Of a stretch of 64,000 nt of DNA, positions 41,327-49,654 are shown piece by piece. Below the pieces are notes generated by a model that saw only the letters and a list, made by a program, of their open reading frames with translations, did no database searches and was not told where the DNA came from. Made by a program: the position numbers and the translations under genes. Position 1 is the stretch's first letter, and each line of letters opens with the position of its first letter. The stretch comes from a bacterium (GTDB lineage Bacteria; Bacillota; Bacilli; Lactobacillales; Streptococcaceae), in NCBI GenBank assembly GCA_905221115.1, contig CAJNBX010000004.1, positions 1 through 64,000 on the forward strand, read 5' to 3'.

Positions 41327-42742
41327 ATGGGCTACTTTGATTATTCCAGAGAGCCCAAAAGTGACATTGCCTTTGTCGATATGAAATCCTTTTATGCCAG
41401 TGTTGAGTGTGTGAAAAGGGGCTTACATCCGCTGAAAACCTCACTTTGTGTCATGAGTCGCGCGGATAATTCAACTGGTCTTATCTTAGCCTCCTCTCCC
41501 CTGTTTAAGAAGGTTTTTGGCAAATCAAATGTTGGTTGGGCCTATGATCTGCCTTTTGATATCAAAACGCGAAAATTTTCCTGTTACAATGCTCGAAAGC
41601 AAGGGCTACCTACCGACTCAGACTATGTTCGCTACATCGAAGATTGGGCTCAAGTGACCTTGATTGTGCCACCCAGGATGGATGAGTACATCGCAGTCAA
41701 TATGGAAATTCAGCGAATCTTTCAAAACTATGGCAGTCCAGATGATATTTATCCCTACTCTATTGATGAGGGCTTTATTGATCTGACTAGTTCGCTCAAC
41801 TATTTCATCCCAGACAAGAATCTCTCTCGCAAAGACAAGCTGGATATGCTTTCTGCTCGTATTCAGAGGGATATTTGGAGGCAGACAGGGATCTACTCTA
41901 CAGTAGGTATGTCCAATGCCAATCCCTTACTGGCCAAGTCGGCTCTGGATAATGAGGCTAAGCACACTCCGACCATGAGGGCCAACTGGTCTTACCAGGA
42001 TGTGGAAGAGAAGGTCTGGTCCATTCCCAAGATGACCGACTTTTGGGGAATTGGCAGGCGGATGGAGAAACGCTTGCATGCTCTGGGGATTTTTTCTATC
42101 AAGGAATTGGCAACCAGCAATCCAGATCAGCTAAAGAAAGCTCTGGGTCAGGCTGGCTTGCGTTTGTGGTTTCATGCTAACGGAATTGATGAGAGCAATG
42201 TTCATAAGCCCTATAAAGCCAAATCCAAGGGCTTGGGGAATTCTCAAATCTTGCCGAGAGACTACGTGAAGCTACGGGATATTGAAATTATTCTTCGAGA
42301 AATAGCGGAGCAGGTAGCTATTAGACTGAGAAGGTCTGGTAAGAAAACAACCCTTGTCTCTATCTATGTCGGTTTCTCTAAACAGGAGGTTAGGTCGTCT
42401 ATTCACACACAAATGAAGGTCGAACCGACCAATAATACAGCTGTCTTAACGGATTATGTTTTGAAGCTATTTCATAACAAATACACTTCTGGAGCGGTCA
42501 GAAGTGTCGGAGTTAACTATTCAGGCTTTGTAGACGAGTCCTTTGGTTTGATATCTCTCTTTGATGATGTTGATAAGTTAGAAAAAGAAGAAAGGCTCCA
42601 GACGGCCATTGACTCCATTCGGGAACAATTTGGTTTCACTTCTCTTTTAAGAGCAAATGCACTGGAAGAAGCCTCCAGGAGTCTTGCCAGAAGCAAGCTG
42701 ATTGGGGGACATTCTGCTGGAGTATTAGATGGATTAAAATGA
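41327..42742 (+). CDS. Y-family DNA polymerase (UmuC-like)
   Basis: A 471-aa translesion polymerase. The catalytic carboxylates are visible: Asp19 in FVDMKSFYASVE and Asp147-Glu148 in YSIDEGFIDL. A thumb with the helix-hairpin-helix FWGIGRRMEKRLHALGI and a little-finger domain follow. It copies damaged templates with low fidelity. It starts three bases after the repressor gene and overlaps the next gene by 4 bases, so the operon is tightly coupled. Similar genes travel on streptococcal ICEs; here no element ends were found around it. Confidence 0.93.
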   Translation: MGYFDYSREPKSDIAFVDMKSFYASVECVKRGLHPLKTSLCVMSRADNSTGLILASSPLFKKVFGKSNVGWAYDLPFDIKTRKFSCYNARKQGLPTDSDYVRYIEDWAQVTLIVPPRMDEYIAVNMEIQRIFQNYGSPDDIYPYSIDEGFIDLTSSLNYFIPDKNLSRKDKLDMLSARIQRDIWRQTGIYSTVGMSNANPLLAKSALDNEAKHTPTMRANWSYQDVEEKVWSIPKMTDFWGIGRRMEKRLHALGIFSIKELATSNPDQLKKALGQAGLRLWFHANGIDESNVHKPYKAKSKGLGNSQILPRDYVKLRDIEIILREIAEQVAIRLRRSGKKTTLVSIYVGFSKQEVRSSIHTQMKVEPTNNTAVLTDYVLKLFHNKYTSGAVRSVGVNYSGFVDESFGLISLFDDVDKLEKEERLQTAIDSIREQFGFTSLLRANALEEASRSLARSKLIGGHSAGVLDGLK

Positions 42743-43101
42743 TTGATCGTTCTTATTTACCATTTCAATCTGCGCGAGATTATCAAGATCCAGGTATGCA
42801 GAAGTGGATGGGGTTTTACCTTTCAGAACATACTAGTTCGCTCAGTGAAGAAAAAAAACGTGTTGATTTTTCGATAGATTTGGACCCAGTTGAGAAGTTG
42901 AACTTGCTTTCTCAGCTTTATGTTGGCCAACTTAAGGGACGTTTTGTGGTCAAGGAAAAGAAGCAGAAGGCGACTATCATCGGTGAGGTGAGGGAGTTAT
43001 CACATCAGACTCTATCTATTAGGACAAACGAGGGCTATAGATTGATAGAGGTTGCAGATATCCTAGAAATTCGTCTATGGGAGGAGGGAGTTTATGACTA
43101 G
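42739..43101 (+). CDS. Hypothetical protein of the SOS cassette (YolD-like?)
   Basis: A 120-aa protein whose start overlaps the polymerase stop (ATGA). Sequence features: FQSARDYQDPGMQKWMGFYLSEHTS at the front, and a beta-rich C-terminal half (GRFVVKEKKQKATIIGEVRELS, then a line ending ILEIRLWEEG). Its place after a UmuC-like gene and its size are like YolD-type partners of Y-family polymerases. The beta-rich half would fit an Sm-like YolD fold, but this is not certain. Confidence 0.6.
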   Translation: MIDRSYLPFQSARDYQDPGMQKWMGFYLSEHTSSLSEEKKRVDFSIDLDPVEKLNLLSQLYVGQLKGRFVVKEKKQKATIIGEVRELSHQTLSIRTNEGYRLIEVADILEIRLWEEGVYD

Positions 43102-43384
43102 AAAAGAGCTGTATGAAAACAAACTGCAGATGGATTATTTTTCAGATGACTATATTCGTTTTGAAGAGGATTTTCAAAAATACTCTGCCATGAACGTACC
43201 CTTGACTTTCTTGATTGATGACATCCTACGAACCATGGCGATGAATCAGAAAAACCACTTTGTCTTAAACAAGGAAAATGCCAAGGATGGGCGAGTACAT
43301 CGTTTTTATTTTAGGATGGTAACGGAAAAAGAGTGTTCAAGCAATAGAACCTATGTATATGCTGGGGTTAAAAATAGTGTCTAG
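43094..43384 (+). CDS. Hypothetical protein, DUF5960-like, last gene of the SOS cassette
   Basis: A 96-aa protein that overlaps the preceding gene by 8 bases behind GGAGGGAG. It is acidic at the front (LQMDYFSDDYIRFEEDFQKYS) and ends with FYFRMVTEKECSS and VYAGVKN. I associate this pattern with DUF5960 proteins that follow UmuC-like genes in streptococci; function unknown. A terminator follows. Confidence 0.55.
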   Translation: MTRKELYENKLQMDYFSDDYIRFEEDFQKYSAMNVPLTFLIDDILRTMAMNQKNHFVLNKENAKDGRVHRFYFRMVTEKECSSNRTYVYAGVKNSV

Positions 43385-43419
43385 TAGTGAATTGTCTGCT
43401 ATGAATGTATCATTTTTAC

Positions 43420-43452
43420 AACACTTCATGGTTCATATCATGGGGTGTTTTT
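43420..43452 (+). terminator. Terminator of the SOS cassette
   Basis: AACACTTCATG (43420-43430) / CATGGGGTGTT (43439-43449) with T run. The hairpin and its upstream flank are nearly the same as the one after att site D (32455-32498). Confidence 0.85.
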
Positions 43453-43471
43453 TAAGTCAAAGTTAATTAAA

Positions 43472-43518
43472 AATCTCACTATTCAATAGGCTAAAGGAAA
43501 CCTAATCATAGTGAGATT
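43472..43518 (-). terminator. Terminator of the glutathione peroxidase operon
   Basis: AATCTCACTA (43472-43481) / TAGTGAGATT (43509-43518), with an inner AGG/CCT pairing; follows the stop codon of the minus-strand gene. Confidence 0.75.
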
Positions 43519-43523
43519 GTGAA

Positions 43524-44000
43524 TTATAGTAGTTTTTGTATGGCCTCTTCAATTTGTTTTGGGTCTGTTTTTGAAGAGAAGCGTTCAAAGACCTGCCCAT
43601 CACGACCGATGAGAAACTTAGCGAAATTCCATTCGACTCGTTTTCCCAGTGGGCCAGATTTTTGTTCTTTCAACCAAACATAGAGAGGATCTGCTTCCTT
43701 ACCGTTGACCTTGATCTTGGCAAAACGTGGGAAGGTGGTTTGATAATGTAGGCTACAGAAGCTGTTGATTTCCTCTGCGCTGCCTGGTGCTTGTCCCATA
43801 AACTGATTGCAAGGGAAGTCTAAGATTTCAAAACCTTGTTCTTGATAGCGATCATAGAGTTCTTGAAGTCCTTGGTACTGGGGCGTTAAACCACATCCAG
43901 TAGCAGTGTTGACAATCAAGAGTACCTTACCACGATAGATATCTAGTTGAGTTTCTTGATTGTCTTGGTTCAAGACTGAAAAATTGTATAGTGAAGTCAT
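43524..44000 (-). CDS. Glutathione/thioredoxin peroxidase (GPx family)
   Basis: A 158-aa thioredoxin-fold peroxidase that reduces hydrogen peroxide and organic peroxides. The peroxidatic Cys is in NTATGCGLT (~36). The conserved Gln/Trp/Asn set appears as FPCNQFMGQAPG and VEWNFAKFLIG, and FCSLHYQTTFPRFAKIKVNG is typical of the family. It is the Cys (not selenocysteine) type and lacks an N-terminal signal. It overlaps the upstream gene by 4 bases (ATGA), so it is the last gene of the leftward operon. Confidence 0.93.
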   Translation of the reverse strand: MTSLYNFSVLNQDNQETQLDIYRGKVLLIVNTATGCGLTPQYQGLQELYDRYQEQGFEILDFPCNQFMGQAPGSAEEINSFCSLHYQTTFPRFAKIKVNGKEADPLYVWLKEQKSGPLGKRVEWNFAKFLIGRDGQVFERFSSKTDPKQIEEAIQKLL

Positions 44001-44575
44001 TGCTTGCTTTTCTCCTTCTGTTTGGTATTTTTAGGAGTTTTCTCCTCCTGTAATGATAGAAATCCGTAGGTCAGAGTTCCAAAAATGCTACCGATAATCA
44101 GGCCGTACATTAGGAAAGGACCACTTTTATCGAATTGCAAGAGCAACTTTCCAAAATCTGAAAGGGGCATCTGCTGAACGAAGACTTTATGAAAGATGAG
44201 TAGGGTAAAGAGGCCAATCTGAAGACCGATAAACACAACCCAGCTTCGAAATTTGATTTGGGCTTTGCTGTAGGTTTTGAGGATGATTTCTGACTTGTCA
44301 TCTTTTTCCAAGTGGAGTTCTTTGACGGCTCTTTGAGTTTTTAAAGTAATGAAAAAAATGAGTCCAGAGTATACGTAAGGCATAGCATAGCGAACGGCCT
44401 CTATGAAGCGTCCAAATAATAGATAAAACAAGAAGAGGAAGAAGGAAGAATAAACGATTTGGACCATGGAACGGGCACAGGCTTTGTAGATAATCTCTTG
44501 CCGGCATTCGTCAAAAGGGCCTTGGATGTGAAAGAGATTTCGAAGTAGGCGAGTGGTGAAGTCTTCTTTTTTCAT
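43997..44575 (-). CDS. DUF3278-family membrane protein
   Basis: Start at 44575 (MKKEDFTTRLLRNLFHIQGP), behind GGAGGTTAC; 192 aa, four predicted membrane helices (near 38-58, 62-80, 105-125 and 150-175) and a basic Lys-rich tail. The N-terminal FTxxLLRNxFHIQGPxDEC pattern matches the 180-aa paralogue at 45191 (FTEKLIKRTYGISDPLDEY). Such DUF3278 proteins commonly follow a small XRE regulator; function unknown. Confidence 0.75.
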   Translation of the reverse strand: MKKEDFTTRLLRNLFHIQGPFDECRQEIIYKACARSMVQIVYSSFFLFLFYLLFGRFIEAVRYAMPYVYSGLIFFITLKTQRAVKELHLEKDDKSEIILKTYSKAQIKFRSWVVFIGLQIGLFTLLIFHKVFVQQMPLSDFGKLLLQFDKSGPFLMYGLIIGSIFGTLTYGFLSLQEEKTPKNTKQKEKSKQ

Positions 44576-44601
44576 GTTAGTAACCTCCGAAATGAGTGGT
44601 T

Positions 44602-44928
44602 TTACTGACTTTCTTTTACGAATTGATAGAGATAATAAAGATAAGTGATAGAAGAAAGGATAGCGATAGTCAGCAGTAAATAATATTTCCAATCGCTTGA
44701 GGCGAGCATCAGTTGTGGAAAAGATAGAATTATAAAGTATAGTGCTAAGTTGAGTATGCGCGTTTTTTGGGAGTCAATCTTTAGATAAGTCAGTCCTTTG
44801 TTAAGGGCTGGAATAAAGACTAGCCCGAGGAATATCTCGCTGATTGGCAAGTTCCCTGAAACGATGATGAAGATGAGCAGGGAACTGAACAAAAGATGAT
44901 AGGTCAGTAAAGTTAGTAATGATTTCAT
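44602..44928 (-). CDS. Small hydrophobic membrane protein
   Basis: A 108-aa protein made of about four hydrophobic helices (LLTYHLLFSSLLIFIIVSG, IFLGLVFIPALNKGL, ILNLALYFIILSFPQLML, YLLLTIAILSSITYLYYLY). It stands behind GGAGGTACC in the operon between two DUF3278-type genes. No family recognised. Confidence 0.65.
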   Translation of the reverse strand: MKSLLTLLTYHLLFSSLLIFIIVSGNLPISEIFLGLVFIPALNKGLTYLKIDSQKTRILNLALYFIILSFPQLMLASSDWKYYLLLTIAILSSITYLYYLYQFVKESQ

Positions 44929-44937
44929 AGGTACCTC

Positions 44938-45180
44938 CTAATCCTGGTCTTTTTTAGCTCTTGCAATACGAAGTGAGTCGACAATATGTATCATCACTCC
45001 GAAAAAGAAAGCTCCCAGTATAGTTTTAAAAATATGTTTTGTATTTAGAAGAGAACTGATAAAATTTGGATTTTCACTTGTTAGGGTATCAATGAGTGGA
45101 ATTATAAAAAATATCACTGTTCCATAAATCGAACCTGCTTTCAGACCATGATGACGTAACTGTTTCTTTTCTTTTTTCAT
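44938..45180 (-). CDS. Short DUF3278-like membrane protein
   Basis: Start at 45180 behind AGGAGG; 80 aa, two membrane helices. It aligns with the C-terminal half of the 180-aa neighbour upstream: KQLRHHGLKAGSIYGTVIFFIIPLIDTL against KQLRYPGLKAGLFFG...ITPLLDIL, and a shared RIARAKKDQD end. It is therefore a truncated tandem duplicate. Confidence 0.7.
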   Translation of the reverse strand: MKKEKKQLRHHGLKAGSIYGTVIFFIIPLIDTLTSENPNFISSLLNTKHIFKTILGAFFFGVMIHIVDSLRIARAKKDQD

Positions 45181-45190
45181 GAGTTTCCTC

Positions 45191-45733
45191 CTAATCATTA
45201 TCCTGATCTTTCTTGGCTTTTGCAATGCGACGGGAGATGAGGAACTGTATGCTTGCCCCGAAGAAGATAGAACCGAGAATGCTTGATACACCATTTCTTA
45301 TAGTGAGAAGAGACTGAAAATAGTCCTGACCTTCACCTATGAGTATATCGAGAAGAGGAGTTATAAAAAATATCCATAGACCAAAGAACAAACCTGCTTT
45401 CAGACCTGGGTAGCGAAGTTGCTTACTTTCTTTCTCACTCAGCATATCTGGTTCAATAGCTGTAATCCCTGTTTTTTGCATTTGGTAGGTGAGATATCCA
45501 GCAACGATGAGGGCAATCACTAAAATTAGAGGAGGATAGACTAGAGCCACTAGTTGAGGATATTTATAGGCCAGAACGAGCGGAATAAGATTGCCGAAAA
45601 TCATCAGATAAAAGAGGAAGATAAAGACTTGATTGCCGATACGATCAGCCTCGCGTCGTTTGTATTCGTCAAGTGGATCAGAAATACCGTATGTGCGTTT
45701 GATCAGTTTTTCAGTGAAGGTTTCTTTTTTCAT
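45191..45733 (-). CDS. DUF3278-family membrane protein (full-length paralogue)
   Basis: A 180-aa protein with four membrane helices and an N-terminal FTEKLIKRTYGISDPLDEYKRRE segment. Behind AAGGAGC, 16 bases downstream of the XRE regulator gene. Its C-terminal RIAKAKKDQDND recurs in the short paralogue downstream. Function unknown; an envelope-stress or immunity-type membrane protein would fit the regulator-plus-membrane-protein layout. Confidence 0.75.
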   Translation of the reverse strand: MKKETFTEKLIKRTYGISDPLDEYKRREADRIGNQVFIFLFYLMIFGNLIPLVLAYKYPQLVALVYPPLILVIALIVAGYLTYQMQKTGITAIEPDMLSEKESKQLRYPGLKAGLFFGLWIFFITPLLDILIGEGQDYFQSLLTIRNGVSSILGSIFFGASIQFLISRRIAKAKKDQDND

Positions 45734-45748
45734 GAGTTTGCTCCTTTT

Positions 45749-45943
45749 TTAAAAATTATCCTCCCAAAAGAGACTGTTGAGGTCAGTTTGGAGGCTACGA
45801 GCGAGATTGAGACAGAGTTCCAGGGTTGGATTGTACTTGTCGTTTTCAATCATATTGATGGTTTGTCTCGAGACACCGATATCCTTGGCTAGCTCGAGCT
45901 GGGAAATACCCAATTCCTTGCGAAATTCTTTCACACGATTCAT
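45749..45943 (-). CDS. Small XRE regulator of the DUF3278 operon
   Basis: A 64-aa single-domain helix-turn-helix protein (MNRVKEFRKELGISQLELAKDIGVSRQTINMIENDKYNPTLELC), nearly all HTH, of the Cro/YozG type. First gene of the leftward operon, behind AAAGGAG. The promoter upstream has direct and inverted TTGACA-type repeats, so autoregulation is likely. Confidence 0.9.
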   Translation of the reverse strand: MNRVKEFRKELGISQLELAKDIGVSRQTINMIENDKYNPTLELCLNLARSLQTDLNSLFWEDNF

Positions 45944-45971
45944 CTGTTCTCCTTTCTGATTTGTGTCGTAT

Positions 45972-46024
45972 ATATTTGACTATATTATATTCTTCTATAG
46001 AGCGAATGTCAAGCATATTTGACA
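45972..46024 (-). promoter_or_regulatory. Promoter/operator of the XRE-DUF3278 operon
   Basis: On the minus strand: TTGACA (46012-46007), 17-bp spacer, TATAAT (45989-45984), a consensus promoter. An inverted repeat TGTCAA-GCATAT-TTGACA (46007-46024) covers the -35. ATATTTGAC occurs directly repeated at 45972 and 46015. Confidence 0.8.
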
Positions 46025-46074
46025 TATTTCTTAAAGAATTCTTACTTTTTTTGACCTTTTTTTGACCTATTTGT

Positions 46075-46110
46075 CTGACTAGTGCAAGCTAGTCAGATTT
46101 GTGGTAAAAT
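46075..46110 (+). promoter_or_regulatory. Hairpin and extended -10 promoter directly before rsmH
   Basis: CTGACTAG-TGCAAG-CTAGTCAG (46075-46096) precedes TGGTAAAAT (-10 at 46105-46110). The -10 ends nine bases before the rsmH ATG, so the transcript may start at or next to the start codon. Confidence 0.6.
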
Positions 46111-46119
46111 AGATAAGAT

Positions 46120-47070
46120 ATGACAAAAGAATTTCATCATGTAACGGTCTTACTCCACGAAACGATTGATATGCTTGACGTAAAGCCTGACGGTATCTAC
46201 GTTGATGCGACTTTGGGTGGAGCGGGCCATAGCGAATATTTATTAAGTAAATTAAGTGAAAAAGGCCATCTCTATGCCTTTGACCAGGACCAGAATGCCA
46301 TCGACAATGCGCAAAAACGCTTGGCTCCTTACATTGAAAAGGGAATGGTGACTTTTATCAAGGATAACTTCCGTCATTTACAGGCACGTTTGCGTGAAGC
46401 TGGTGTTCAGGAAATTGATGGAATTTGTTATGACTTGGGAGTGTCTAGTCCTCAGCTGGACCAGCGTGAGCGTGGTTTTTCTTATAAAAAGGATGCGCCA
46501 CTGGACATGCGGATGAATCAGGATGCTAGTCTGACAGCCTATGAAGTGGTGAATCACTATGACTATCATAACTTGGTTCGTATTTTCTTTAAGTATGGCG
46601 AGGATAAATTCTCTAAACAGATTGCGCGTAAGATTGAACAAGCTCGGGAAGTCAAGCCAATTGAGACAACGACTGAGTTGGCAGAAATTATCAAGTCGGC
46701 CAAACCTGCCAAGGAACTCAAGAAGAAGGGCCATCCTGCTAAGCAGATTTTCCAGGCTATTCGAATTGAAGTTAATGATGAACTGGGAGCGGCAGATGAG
46801 TCCATCCAGCAAGCTATGGATATGTTGGCTCTGGATGGTAGAATTTCAGTGATTACCTTTCATTCACTAGAAGACCGCTTGACCAAGCAATTGTTCAAGG
46901 AAGCTTCAACAGTGGAAGTTCCAAAAGGTTTGCCTTTCATCCCAGATGATCTCAAGCCCAAGATGGAATTGGTGTCCCGTAAGCCAATCTTGCCAAGTGC
47001 AGAAGAATTAGAAGCCAATAATCGCTCGCACTCAGCCAAGTTGCGCGTGGCCAGAAAAATTCACAAGTAA
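46120..47070 (+). CDS. rsmH: 16S rRNA (cytosine(1402)-N4)-methyltransferase
   Basis: The 316-aa RsmH (MraW) methylates C1402 of 16S rRNA in the ribosomal decoding centre, using SAM. Visible are [13 protein letters not shown] at the N-terminus, SAM-binding [27 protein letters not shown] and the C-terminal [20 protein letters not shown] region. There is no Shine-Dalgarno sequence before the ATG. It heads the rsmH-ftsL-pbpX-mraY cluster, separated from ftsL by nine bases. Confidence 0.97.
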   Translation: MTKEFHHVTVLLHETIDMLDVKPDGIYVDATLGGAGHSEYLLSKLSEKGHLYAFDQDQNAIDNAQKRLAPYIEKGMVTFIKDNFRHLQARLREAGVQEIDGICYDLGVSSPQLDQRERGFSYKKDAPLDMRMNQDASLTAYEVVNHYDYHNLVRIFFKYGEDKFSKQIARKIEQAREVKPIETTTELAEIIKSAKPAKELKKKGHPAKQIFQAIRIEVNDELGAADESIQQAMDMLALDGRISVITFHSLEDRLTKQLFKEASTVEVPKGLPFIPDDLKPKMELVSRKPILPSAEELEANNRSHSAKLRVARKIHK

Positions 47071-47079
47071 GAGGAAAAA

Positions 47080-47397
47080 ATGGTAGATAAAAAAGAAACA
47101 ACCAGTCAATTCTTGCAGAATCGTATAAAAAAATTCTCCCGTGTGGAGAAGGCTTTTTATCTTTCCATTGCGTTTACAGCTCTCGTTTTGGCGCTGAGTA
47201 TTATCTTTATGCAGACTCGACTCCTACAAGTACAAAATGATCTGACAAAAATCAATGCACAGATAGAGGAGAAGAAGACAGAGCTCGATGATGCCAAACA
47301 AGAGGTAAATGAATTGTTGAGGGCAGAACGCTTGAAAGAAATCGCAAATTCTAAGGATTTAAAATTGAATAATGAGAATATTCGATCAGCGGAGTAA
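47080..47397 (+). CDS. ftsL: Cell division protein FtsL
   Basis: A 105-aa bitopic division protein: short cytoplasmic N-terminus, one membrane helix (~26-45, FYLSIAFTALVLALSIIFM) and an extracytoplasmic leucine-zipper-type coiled coil (~50-95). It works with DivIB/FtsQ and DivIC/FtsB to activate septal wall synthesis by FtsW and PBP2x. Position between rsmH and pbpX is conserved in streptococci. AGAGGA precedes the start. Confidence 0.93.
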   Translation: MVDKKETTSQFLQNRIKKFSRVEKAFYLSIAFTALVLALSIIFMQTRLLQVQNDLTKINAQIEEKKTELDDAKQEVNELLRAERLKEIANSKDLKLNNENIRSAE

Positions 47398-47400
47398 GAT

Positions 47401-49653
47401 ATGAAGTGGACAAAAAGAATAACACGATTTGCGATTAGAAACCGTAAATCTCCAGCAGAAAACCGTAAAATAGTGGGGAAGTACATCAGCTTGTTAGCTG
47501 TCGTACTTTTCGCTGTCTTTTTGGTCAATTTTGCTGTTATTATCGGGAGTGGTAGTAAATTTGGAACGGATCTAGTCAAAGAGGCTAAGAAAGTTCACCA
47601 AATAACCCGTACAGTCCCTGCCAAACGTGGGACTATTTATGACCGAAATGGAGTCCCGATTGCTGAGGACGCAACCTCCTATAATGTCTATGCTGTCATT
47701 GATAAAAAATACAAATCAGCAACGGGTAAAATTCTTTATGTAGAAGATGCCCAGTTTAATAAGGTAGCAGAGGTTTTCCATAAGTATCTGGATATGGACG
47801 AGGTTTATGTTAAAGAACAATTGTCTCAACCGAATCTGACTCAAGTTTCTTTTGGTGCAAAGGGAAATGGGATTACCTATGCCAATATGATGGCTATTAA
47901 AAAGGATCTAAAAGACGCTAGTGTTGAAGGAATTGACTTCACAACTAGCCCAAACAGAAGCTATCCAAATGGACAATTTGCTTCTAGTTTTATTGGTTTA
48001 GCTCAACTCCATGAAAATGAAGATGGAAGCAAGAGTTTGCTAGGAACTTCTGGGATGGAGAGTTCCTTGAATAGTATTCTTGCAGGGAAAGACGGTATTA
48101 TTACCTATGAAAAAGATCGTCTGGGTAATATTGTCCCTGGAACAGAACAAGTTTCCCAACAAACAGTAGATGGCAAGGATGTTTATACAACTATTTCCAG
48201 CACCCTCCAGTCCTTCATGGAAACACAGATGAATACCTTTCAAGAAAAAGTAAAAGGCAAGTATATGACGGCTACCTTGGTCAGTGCTAAAACAGGGGAA
48301 ATTCTTGCAACAACGCAACGGCCGACCTTTGATGCCGATACTAAGGAAGGGTTGACCAAGGACTTTGTTTGGCGTGATATCCTCTATCAAAGTAACTATG
48401 AGCCAGGGTCAGCCATGAAGGTCATGACGCTCGCTGCTGCTATTGACAATAACACTTTCCCAGGAGGAGAAGTTTTCAATAGTAGTGAGTTAAAAGTAGC
48501 AGATGTTACTATCCGAGATTGGGACGTCAATGAAGGATTGACCGGTGGCGGAATGATGACCTTTTCTCAAGGGTTCGCGCACTCAAGTAACGTTGGGATG
48601 ACGCTTCTTGAGCAAAAGATGGGAGATGCTACCTGGCTTGATTATCTAAATCGCTTTAAATTTGGTGTTCCGACTCGTTTTGGATTGACGGATGAATATG
48701 CAGGCCAACTTCCGGCTGACAATATCGTAAATATTGCTCAGAGTTCATTTGGACAAGGGATTTCAGTAACCCAGACGCAAATGATTCGTGCCTTCACGGC
48801 TATTGCCAACGATGGAGTCATGTTAGAACCTAAATTTATCAGTGCCTTATATGACCCAAATGACCAATCTGTTCGGAAATCTCAAAAAGAGATTGTAGGA
48901 AACCCTGTTTCCAAAGATGCAGCCAGTCTAACTCGAACCAACATGGTTTTGGTAGGAACAGATCCAGTTTATGGAACCATGCATAACCACAGTACAGGCA
49001 AGCCAACTGTAACTGTTCCTGGTCAAAATGTAGCTCTCAAGTCTGGTACAGCCCAGATTGCCGATGAGAAACATGGAGGTTACTTGGTTGGTACGACCAA
49101 TTACATTTTTTCGGCTGTATCGATGAACCCTGCTGAAAATCCTGATTTTATTCTCTATGTGACGGTTCAACAGCCTGAGCATTATTCAGGTATCCAGTTG
49201 GGAGAATTTGCCAATCCTATTTTGGAAAGGGCAGTGGCTATGAAAGATTCCCTTAACCTGCAATCTACCGCTAAAACGTTAGATCAGGTAACCAATCAAA
49301 GCGCTTATGCCATGCCTAGCATCAAGGACATTTCACCCGGTGATTTGGCGGAAGCCTTACGTCGCAATATTGTGCAACCAATCGTTGTAGGAACAGGAAC
49401 AAAGATTAAAGAATCATCTGTAGAAGAAGGGACTAATCTTGCTCCTAACCAGCAAGTTCTCCTCTTATCTGATAAAGCAGAGGAAGTTCCAGATATGTAT
49501 GGTTGGACAAAAGCAACCGCAGAAGCTTTTTCTAAGTGGTTAAATATAGAACTTGTATTTGAAGGTTCAGGCTCTACTGTGCAGAAGCAGGATGTTCGTG
49601 CTAATACAGCTATCAAGGACATTAAAAAAATTACATTAACTTTAGGAGACTAA
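47401..49653 (+). CDS. pbpX: Penicillin-binding protein 2x (septal transpeptidase)
   Basis: 750 aa, the same length as pneumococcal PBP2x. An N-terminal membrane helix (~27-48) and pedestal domain lead into the transpeptidase domain (~265-615), with Ser337 in S-A-M-K, S395-S396-N397 and K547-S-G; two C-terminal PASTA domains follow (~635-750). It crosslinks septal peptidoglycan and is a primary beta-lactam target. Susceptible pneumococcal PBP2x has STMK at 337-340; here Thr338 is Ala. From memory of the R6 sequence, Gly384 (Arg), Met385 (Thr) and Thr343 (Met) also differ, a pattern of low-affinity mosaic alleles. Three bases after ftsL. Confidence 0.97.
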   Translation: MKWTKRITRFAIRNRKSPAENRKIVGKYISLLAVVLFAVFLVNFAVIIGSGSKFGTDLVKEAKKVHQITRTVPAKRGTIYDRNGVPIAEDATSYNVYAVIDKKYKSATGKILYVEDAQFNKVAEVFHKYLDMDEVYVKEQLSQPNLTQVSFGAKGNGITYANMMAIKKDLKDASVEGIDFTTSPNRSYPNGQFASSFIGLAQLHENEDGSKSLLGTSGMESSLNSILAGKDGIITYEKDRLGNIVPGTEQVSQQTVDGKDVYTTISSTLQSFMETQMNTFQEKVKGKYMTATLVSAKTGEILATTQRPTFDADTKEGLTKDFVWRDILYQSNYEPGSAMKVMTLAAAIDNNTFPGGEVFNSSELKVADVTIRDWDVNEGLTGGGMMTFSQGFAHSSNVGMTLLEQKMGDATWLDYLNRFKFGVPTRFGLTDEYAGQLPADNIVNIAQSSFGQGISVTQTQMIRAFTAIANDGVMLEPKFISALYDPNDQSVRKSQKEIVGNPVSKDAASLTRTNMVLVGTDPVYGTMHNHSTGKPTVTVPGQNVALKSGTAQIADEKHGGYLVGTTNYIFSAVSMNPAENPDFILYVTVQQPEHYSGIQLGEFANPILERAVAMKDSLNLQSTAKTLDQVTNQSAYAMPSIKDISPGDLAEALRRNIVQPIVVGTGTKIKESSVEEGTNLAPNQQVLLLSDKAEEVPDMYGWTKATAEAFSKWLNIELVFEGSGSTVQKQDVRANTAIKDIKKITLTLGD

Positions 49654-49654
49654 T

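Noticed and set aside
40637..43384. A separate integrative element around the Y-polymerase cassette
   Set aside because: No integrase, att repeats or mobility genes at its borders; only the shared terminator hints at movement.
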